A DNA stretch of 64,000 bases from Acorus gramineus (lineage: Eukaryota > Streptophyta > Magnoliopsida > Acorales > Acoraceae). The stretch spans positions 8,121,360 through 8,185,359 of the forward strand of contig CM060857.1 in the NCBI GenBank assembly GCA_030737835.1. Direction: 5' to 3'. Numbering within the stretch: position 1 is the stretch's first letter; each line of letters begins with the position of its first letter. Position numbers and translations under genes: made by a program. Positions 58,013 through 64,000 of the stretch are shown here, in pieces. The notes below the pieces were generated by a model. That model was not told where the DNA came from and made no database searches. It saw only the letters and a program-made list of their open reading frames with translations.

Positions 58013-59802
58013 CTGCAAAGTAAGGGCATCAAATTTGGTGAGTAACATCACAATTTAACACTTAGAATTTACTAGAAATGCCAAAGACTTAGACATGCAC
58101 GCATACGGGCTCGCACGCATGCAAGCACGCGCGTACGCACGCATGCCCGAGTGCCCCAGCACCTACCCAAGACCCTGGGCAGCCCCGCGCATGCCCCAGC
58201 ACGCGCACGCACGCGCGCGCGCGCACTGGCACCCAGCCGTGCGCCCAGACACATGCCAAGGCGCACTGCTCCGCTCGCGCGCACGCACGCGCCTGCTTGC
58301 GCCTGCCAGCGCCCCTCTGTGCGCGCGCACGCGCGCGAATAGACCCCTGCACGCGCCCAGCCATTTTTAACCCCTCCACACACACCCTAACTCATTCATC
58401 TACCTTGCATGACCTCCCTAACACCTAACCATGCATAAAAACCTAAATAAGCAAGAGGGAAACTCACCAAAGAGAGGGGGAAGGGGAGGGGGAGATGTAG
58501 GGCTCGCAAGCGCCTTGACCACCTCGACCACCACCACTACTACCACCACTTCCATCCTTGGGAGCTCTTCTTGATGGCTGAAACCAGGGGGGAAAGAGAG
58601 AGGGGCAGCCACTTAGGAGCACAAGCTCTTATAACCCACCTCAAGATCACCTCTTCATGCACTACATGCTTCTTGTTCTCCTTCTCTTCTCTTTGAGGAA
58701 CTTACACAAACACATGGGGGGGGGGGAGTGAAAAGAGAGAAAGAGAGACCCAAGGAATGTTGACGTGGGAGTGAGAGGGGGGTGTGAGTGGGTATTTAAT
58801 GCCACAAAAGTGGGTAGGTGAGAAAAGTCACCCACTATCCGGTAACATCCAAACCCGGATGCGATTCGGAACTGCATATTTTTTCAAACGTTACCGGAAT
58901 TCGATGAAATTTTTATGGGTAGTACTAAATGGTACCAGGACCCATAATATGCAGTTAGATTTCCAATCAGAGTACTCTAACTCCCGCAGGTGGCTAAAAG
59001 CTAAAATTTTAACGGCTCCAATCAAAAAAAACAAAAAGGCCCTGAATGACCTAGAAGTGACCAGGGCTTAACTGAAATGGCTCTAAATGACACAGGCATA
59101 ACACCACGTCTTCTAGTCATTCTAGTCTAGTCAGATGTCCTACCAGATTTTCACTGGTCCATTCTGACGAATGACGTTGGGCCCACTATAGATTGGGGTG
59201 GTCCAAATGGCAGCATTTTTTTCATGGGCTTCCTAATCGGATCACTCTATTAGTCGACATGATCTTGTGGGCATGCCCATCTCGTGCCGTATTCTCATTC
59301 TATTCTAATTAATTTGTATGCCTCTATCCCTTATTCAGCTACATGCGTATTTGGTCTTCTACCATTAGGATTGAGAAGAAATTTTTCTCTCACCTTAGAG
59401 GAAGGAAAGTGAGGGAAAGTGAAGGAAAATTGGATTCTCTCCACACCAACAAGAATAAATAAATATTGAACGAATTATTTTGTCTTAATCTATATAGATT
59501 TTGATTTTAGATCCATTTTTGTGATTTGTTTTTTTATTTGTTGAATAAATATAGGTTTTATTTATTTATTTTTTCTTAACAGATCTAAATTAAATCTTAG
59601 ATCTAGATTTTGGTTTGATTTTTTTTTTGTAAGACCAATTGGTATAGGTGTTTATGTGTGTGCGCGCGCGCTTGTTTCAATGAATTGAATCCCAATGAAA
59701 AACAAAAAATTGGGGAAGATGAGTTTTTTTTTTTGTGAAGGGGCCGATAATAAATTAAACAAAGTCTTTTCATTGATAAGTATTTTAATTCTTTATTGTA
59801 GG

Positions 59803-60634
59803 TGTGGAAGACCAAATTTGCATACAATCGAATTGGGAATAAAGTTATATGCGAATACCAAAATCGAGCAGGAATAGGATATGAGATGGGCCTATTCGCA
59901 TAATCTCATTGACCCATAGGGTTATCAAATTAGCAAGCCCACGATAAAGCAATGACACTCAGCCCAACAGGTCCAACAAAGGGATGGAGCCATCCATCAT
60001 GAGGAGCCATGAAAGGTGGCTGGTCAGGCATCGGGTAAGGTGGTTGCCCGACCAGACCTAGGGGGACTTATCTTTTGTCCGGCCTGAATGTGGCGACCAG
60101 AGACGGTGATTTTGATTATCCCGACAAAGCCCGACCACGGAGCCTAACCTGGCAGAGGAGATATGCCTACACTTCCACCTCACGAAGATAAGAAAAACTA
60201 TAGAGAATATCCTCCGACATAGCAGTGGCAGGCGATTGTCAGGAGTCAGTTACGCTCCAAGATCATACGTGGCAGCCGATCCCGACGCCACTTGGAGAAT
60301 TTTGTCTGTACTCACGTTAACCTCACTCCTAGGAGCGAGGATGGCACGCCCTCTTCGAGTATAAAAAGGGAGACATCGTCGTCCCAAAGAGGTACGCTAG
60401 AAAACACACTAAAAATGTGATCACCGGACTTGAACATTGGAGGGGCGTTAATCGACACCACACTGGTGTGAGTTGCAGGTAGCCAAAGCAGGAGACAGAG
60501 CCAAGGTACTCGCCGACAGAACCTCGACAACTGCGAAGGGAGGTCACATGCGCTTCTTCTCGGATCCCAAATCGAATCTCGAATCACTTGAAGGATCCAG
60601 CCTAGTGGAGGAAGACTAGAATCCATCCCCCACA
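59803..60634 (+). mobile_element. Solo LTR, family X copy 2 (832 bp)
   Basis: TGTGGAAGACC...CCCCCACA with the exact duplication GTAGG (59798-59802 and 60635-60639). A TATA box (TATAAAAA) lies at 60360-60367. It is opposite in orientation to copy 1. Internal CCGACCAGACC words resemble those of the LTR at 22702-23421, suggesting a Tat-like Ty3 family; this is inference. Confidence 0.85.
60360..60367 (+). promoter_or_regulatory. TATA box of family X LTR
   Basis: TATAAAAA followed by GGGAGACATCG. The counterpart in the inverted copy reads TATAAAAGG on the minus strand near 52155. Confidence 0.55.
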
Positions 60635-61117
60635 GTAGGGTTTAGCTTTTCATTGGGGTTTATTGATTAGAGATATTAATCATTTCAATAGTTGGATCAG
60701 TTGGATCTGTTGATTAAAATCATCTTTCATTATAGGCACAAATAACATTTTTTTATTTTTGACATTTTCCATCACGGGAACAAACAACAATTTTTATTTT
60801 CAATCACTTTCCATTACAGGCGCAAATACCATACAAACTGATCAGAGGAAAAATATTTTCTTTTTTGTCAATTTTCTTTTAACTCAAATTCTTTCATTTT
60901 CCTTTAGTTTCCCTTCATGTTTATGCACAAACACACCCTAATGAACATCATCTATTTGGGTTGGGTGTACATAGATATTTGGTGTGGAAGAAATCAAAGT
61001 GGTGCAAATAGAGGCATCCTTTGATTTATTACTTGTTGAGTCAACTCGGATCGATAATTCCTAAAGTTCAAATATGTGATACCTTAAGGAAATGGCTTTG
61101 ACACGAGATCAATTTAA

Positions 61118-61305
61118 CACAGGAAATCCATGTGGCAGCCAATAAGAGGTTACCACGTAAGTGGTAAGTGGTAAGAGTCTATTAAAAAAGTAAACATAAT
61201 TTTCAATAGATTCTTATCGGTAAGAGTCTATTAAAAAAGTAAACATAATTTTTATCACTGCCTGCATGGCAGCCTCTTATTGGCTCCCACAAGGAATTCC
61301 TATGT
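61118..61305. mobile_element. Small MITE with about 40-bp inverted repeats
   Basis: Left arm ACACAGGAAATCCATGTGGC...CCAATAAGAGG and right arm, reading ACATAGGAATTCCTTGTGGG...CCAATAAGAGG inwards, are inverted. Between them the segment GGTAAGAGTCTATTAAAAAA is duplicated (about 61170 and 61221). The target duplication is uncertain; CTTTGACAC occurs near both sides. Confidence 0.6.
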
Positions 61306-62385
61306 CTTTGACACTGGAAATTTGATCCCCTTTTATATGACACTCCAAGCATCATGTGCACTTTTTCACATTTTTTTTAAAAATTTAAAATGAAATATTT
61401 ATGTAACAAAATATATATTTTCATAAAATGAGATCTATAGTGTTGGAGCAATTTAGTGTCCAATATTCAATGGATATTCTGATCAACACAAGAGATGATG
61501 AGACCTACCAAAAAAGAGCAAAATATCAAAATTTATGCCTCTCTCTATGTGCATTTACCTCTTTTTTACTTTTATTTAAATTGGTAGTCTCCATTTATGA
61601 GTGACAAATTTTCTCTTTGATTTTGGAATCTACTCCTTGATGAGATTTTCTTCTTGATTTTGGGATCTTCTCGTTGATGAGAAAAATATCTTTGATTTTG
61701 TGATCTGCATTAACTACACCATTAATCATTGTTTATTTTCTTCAATTGTGGTTTTCCTATTCTATATCCCTTCAAACCATCCAACCATTTATGGGTACAT
61801 CATTGAATATGGACAACCATCGTGCATGTATAATGTCTCTCTCGAGCTGATTGATGGGCGAGGATCATAGAATTGTTGTTTGATAGATAATCCCCGAGTT
61901 GAGCTAGCACTCGGATGGCCGGATCAACTGATGATGTTTTAGAACTAATCTCAGAAATCATATAAAATGTTGAATCATAAAGAGTGATTAATATAAAGAA
62001 CTCATATATAATATTATTGATAATATAAAAATAATAAGATGGAGAGAAAAAGGATTGGAATCACATGGTCGAGAAGCACATAGGAGATGCTATTCTTCAA
62101 ACGAATATGTCCTCCATACACACAGAGTTTCACTGACACAACGTTCCTGAGATACAACTCGACCCACGAGATTCCACCGACTCCCCGTGGTGTGATCAAG
62201 TGAAGTCCTCAAACTAAATCATTGTATTGTTGATGCCCATAATGGAATAGACAAGCCTTGATCTAGATCAATGGATAAGAAGGATTTTAGAGTATATGAG
62301 TGCTCTATTTTATTCTCTCTTTTTCTACTGTTAGAGAGAGCAAAAACTCATGCTTAAATAGGAGAAAAGCAAGGATGAAAGTGTA
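61306..62385. other. AT-rich intergenic, nothing recognised
   Basis: No supported gene or bounded repeat. TGATGAGAAA-type words recur at 61630-61700. Confidence 0.35.
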
Positions 62386-64000
62386 AAAACCAAAATCTCT
62401 ATTTAAGCTTATGCTATTATTTTATATGTTTGGATTGATGGATAGCACAATGATACGTGTTATTTCACATTATTATTCATTTGGAGTGCATTAGGTTCAT
62501 GTATGCTTAGGTTATATCCTAAGTTGCATGTTTGGCATGATTCGGATTTAATTTTGTTAATGCCCAAGATGGAGTAATTTAAATATGGTTTTATCATGGA
62601 GCATTCGGTTTTTATTTAGCTTTCATACAAAAGTGGAATTAGATCATCTGGATTCATGTAACAAAAGTTATGAGCGTTTTTTCAATTATACCCTAGGGAT
62701 GGAAAAGGTCTGACAACAGCCCTGTTTGATATTAATTGTATAATTCGGAATAGTTAAAAGGGTTATTGGAGATTGGCTTAAACATGAAAGTTGTAGATAA
62801 TCTTCTTGGCTTTCTAATGGATTTTGAATGATTCGGAACTAAATTGTGGAAGTTATGATTGTTTTACCAAAAGCTGTGCAGAATTTTAAGTCAAGGGTAG
62901 GATTGTCATTTCTCCTTCCTCTCTACACCCTTCCATGACTTAAAAGGTGGTTTTTGCTGGGTCTCCAGCAACAGATCTGGAACAGAAAATAAAGGAGAAA
63001 AGGGAGGAGGAGAGGAGGAGAAGAGATTCAAAAGAGTTTTGGTGAGATCATTTAATCCTTTGATTTCCTTTTGTGATTTGTTGTAGTTTGTTAGCTTAGA
63101 TTCTTATTTGGGGGAGGTTACATTCATTTTTTCTAGGTTCTTAATTGTTGATTTGGAGAAGAAGAAGAAGGGATGATAGTGTTGGAGGCTTGGGATGTGC
63201 TTAGAGAGGTAAGGCAGATTTCTATCATGTGAAAATACTTGTGAATGTGATACCTAGAGACATATTATGAGGATTGTGTTCCCATATGATATGATCATCT
63301 ATGTGTCTAGATCTTATATTTGAAATTTGGTGACATTATATTACCTGTGTTGTAAGTTATGATCTGTTTTGTAAAGACTGTCAAGATTCAAGTGGGAATT
63401 GACCAGTTTTTGAAAATATTTTATTTTGAGCATTTAGAGATTAAATCAGATTATGATACTTCATGGATTATAATCCCAGAATGTCAATGAATGTGTATGA
63501 TTTATTTTAAAATTATTGGATGCGTATTTGGTGCTATGGAGATCAAAGTGTAGGGTTGTTTGCTGCCCAGATTTGTTGTTGTGATGGTGTGATGTTTTCT
63601 TGCTGATTTATAGGTGATTTAATTGGATGATAGCCTATGGATGAACGGATTTTGATGGTGCAGAATAATTGATTTAATAGTTGGAGGTATAGGGTGTATT
63701 TTGCATTTGTTGGCTACGATCTTAGGATATGTTTTGGATTATTTTTTATATGCATGGATGCTTTAATCCTTGGCTGAGTTGATGATGTTTGTCTGTGAGA
63801 GGGGTTTTCTCAATGTGAGGAAATGTGGTGATCTTGTGGTGGGAATGGCTATGCTCCTCTGAGTCCAGTAGCGATCATGTTACCGTTGGACTACTTGAGG
63901 CATGTGATTCATTGCTGGACGCAGTACTTGTATCAGTGAGTGGATCTAACTTGACATTCTGATAGTATAGTTCCATGCTAAGTCATGTTTATGGCATCTT
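62386..64000 (+). mobile_element. Probable LTR of another long-LTR retrotransposon, cut by the window edge
   Basis: It may begin TGTAAAAACC near 62391. The stretch GAAAGTTGTAGATAATC...CGGAACTAAATTG...TTATGATTGTTTTACC is of the kind often seen in the U3 of plant Ty3 LTRs. It is followed by a TATA-like ACTTAAAAGG (62938), a purine-rich leader and donor-like sites TTTTG|GTGAGATC (about 63038) and AGAG|GTAAGGC (about 63208). No coding frame. The identification is tentative. Confidence 0.35.

Larger units (their letters stand above)
52468..59103 (-). mobile_element. Solo LTR, diverged subfamily B, interrupted
   Basis: It starts TGTCACGCCCC and ends GCATAACA, with the exact duplication CCACG (52463-52467 and 59104-59108). 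It is clearly related to family A at both ends and around AACCCGGAT[AG]CG...GGAACTGC...TCGATGAAATTTT, but diverged elsewhere. It is 3.45 kb once the nested LTR is removed. Sense anatomy: exon 1 ends 58468 (TTTG|GTGAGT), mini-exon 58012-57974 (39 nt), intron 2 acceptor TTCTTTTCAG at 52850, exon 3 from 52849. Internal direct repeats: about 112 bp twice (52990-53215) and about 100 bp twice (56594-56700, 56780-56880). Confidence 0.9.
51860..59364 (-). mobile_element. Solo LTR, family X copy 1, interrupted
   Basis: The parts 51860-52467 and 59109-59364 together match, inverted, the LTR at 59803-60634: shared blocks include TCCGAGAAGAAGCGC, CCTGCAACTCACACCAGTGTG and, at the other end, GGGCTT[CG]CTAAT and TTTGGTCTTC. 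On the minus strand it begins TGGTAGAAGACC and ends CCTCCTACA. A clean target duplication is not visible (AGTAG versus TTAGG), so the edges may be off by a few bases. Confidence 0.65.
51713..60938. mobile_element. Harbinger-type MITE, outermost layer of a four-level nest
   Basis: Left end GGGTGTGTCTATGT at 51713 and right end, reading GGGTGTGTTTGTGC from 60938, are inverted. TAA flanks both (51710-51712 and 60939-60941). Removing two LTR insertions leaves about 0.88 kb, AT-rich with repeated CTTTCC/GGAAAG words. 59370-59797 is the middle of this element. Confidence 0.6.

Overview
This is a plant nuclear window. It holds two intact host genes in a sea of nested transposable elements: a PYE/IRO3-type bHLH regulator of iron homeostasis (minus strand, 16279-19623, four exons) and V-ATPase subunit D (minus strand, 50146-50937, intronless). 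The plant-type bHLH, the chromovirus-like, Tat-like and Copia retroelements, the PIF/Harbinger, Mutator and hAT elements, and AT-rich intergenic DNA all point to a flowering plant. I cannot decide monocot or dicot from the sequence alone. No tRNA, rRNA, CRISPR array or bacterial-type gene was seen.

Layout: 1-3111 is the leader, primer-binding site and 5' LTR of a minus-strand retrotransposon that runs off the left edge and has inserted into a PIF/Harbinger transposon (3112-7039). That transposon still holds a Myb-like ORF, a broken transposase and a GRF zinc-finger gene. 7054-14631 is a Harbinger-type MITE holding a solo LTR that holds a second solo LTR. 14635-14949 is another MITE. 16279-19623 is the bHLH gene, with a hAT MITE (19835-20609) directly upstream of its promoter. 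21919-23421 is a Ty3 fragment. 23598-29616 is a degenerate Ty1/Copia element with both LTRs. 33565-38558 is a Harbinger derivative holding a Mutator-like element (34758-37196), which itself carries a GRF zinc-finger gene. 39350-41900 is a Ty3 Tat-like LTR plus gag with three TGA stops. 44840-45440 is a three-copy tandem repeat. 50146-50937 is the V-ATPase gene. 51713-60938 is a four-level nest of Harbinger MITE, solo LTR, divergent solo LTR and solo LTR. From about 62390 to the right edge there is probably an LTR of another family.

The most unusual signal is in the dominant LTR family (TGTTATATATGTGTCAC...GGGGCGTGACA, about 3-3.5 kb). All five copies, including one strongly diverged subfamily, keep two spliceosomal introns inside the LTR: a GT donor after a GC-poor leader exon, a TTGCAG acceptor, a mini-exon of exactly 36 nt (39 nt in the diverged copy), a second GTGAGT-type donor, and a pyrimidine-rich CAG acceptor. 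In the copy examined base by base, the spliced leader has no ATG for about 450 nt, while the introns are full of ATGs. The first intron is a GC-rich, variable minisatellite, and the leader exon carries a long perfect hairpin. Nest boundaries rest on target-site duplications read directly from the sequence; family names rest on motif recognition only.
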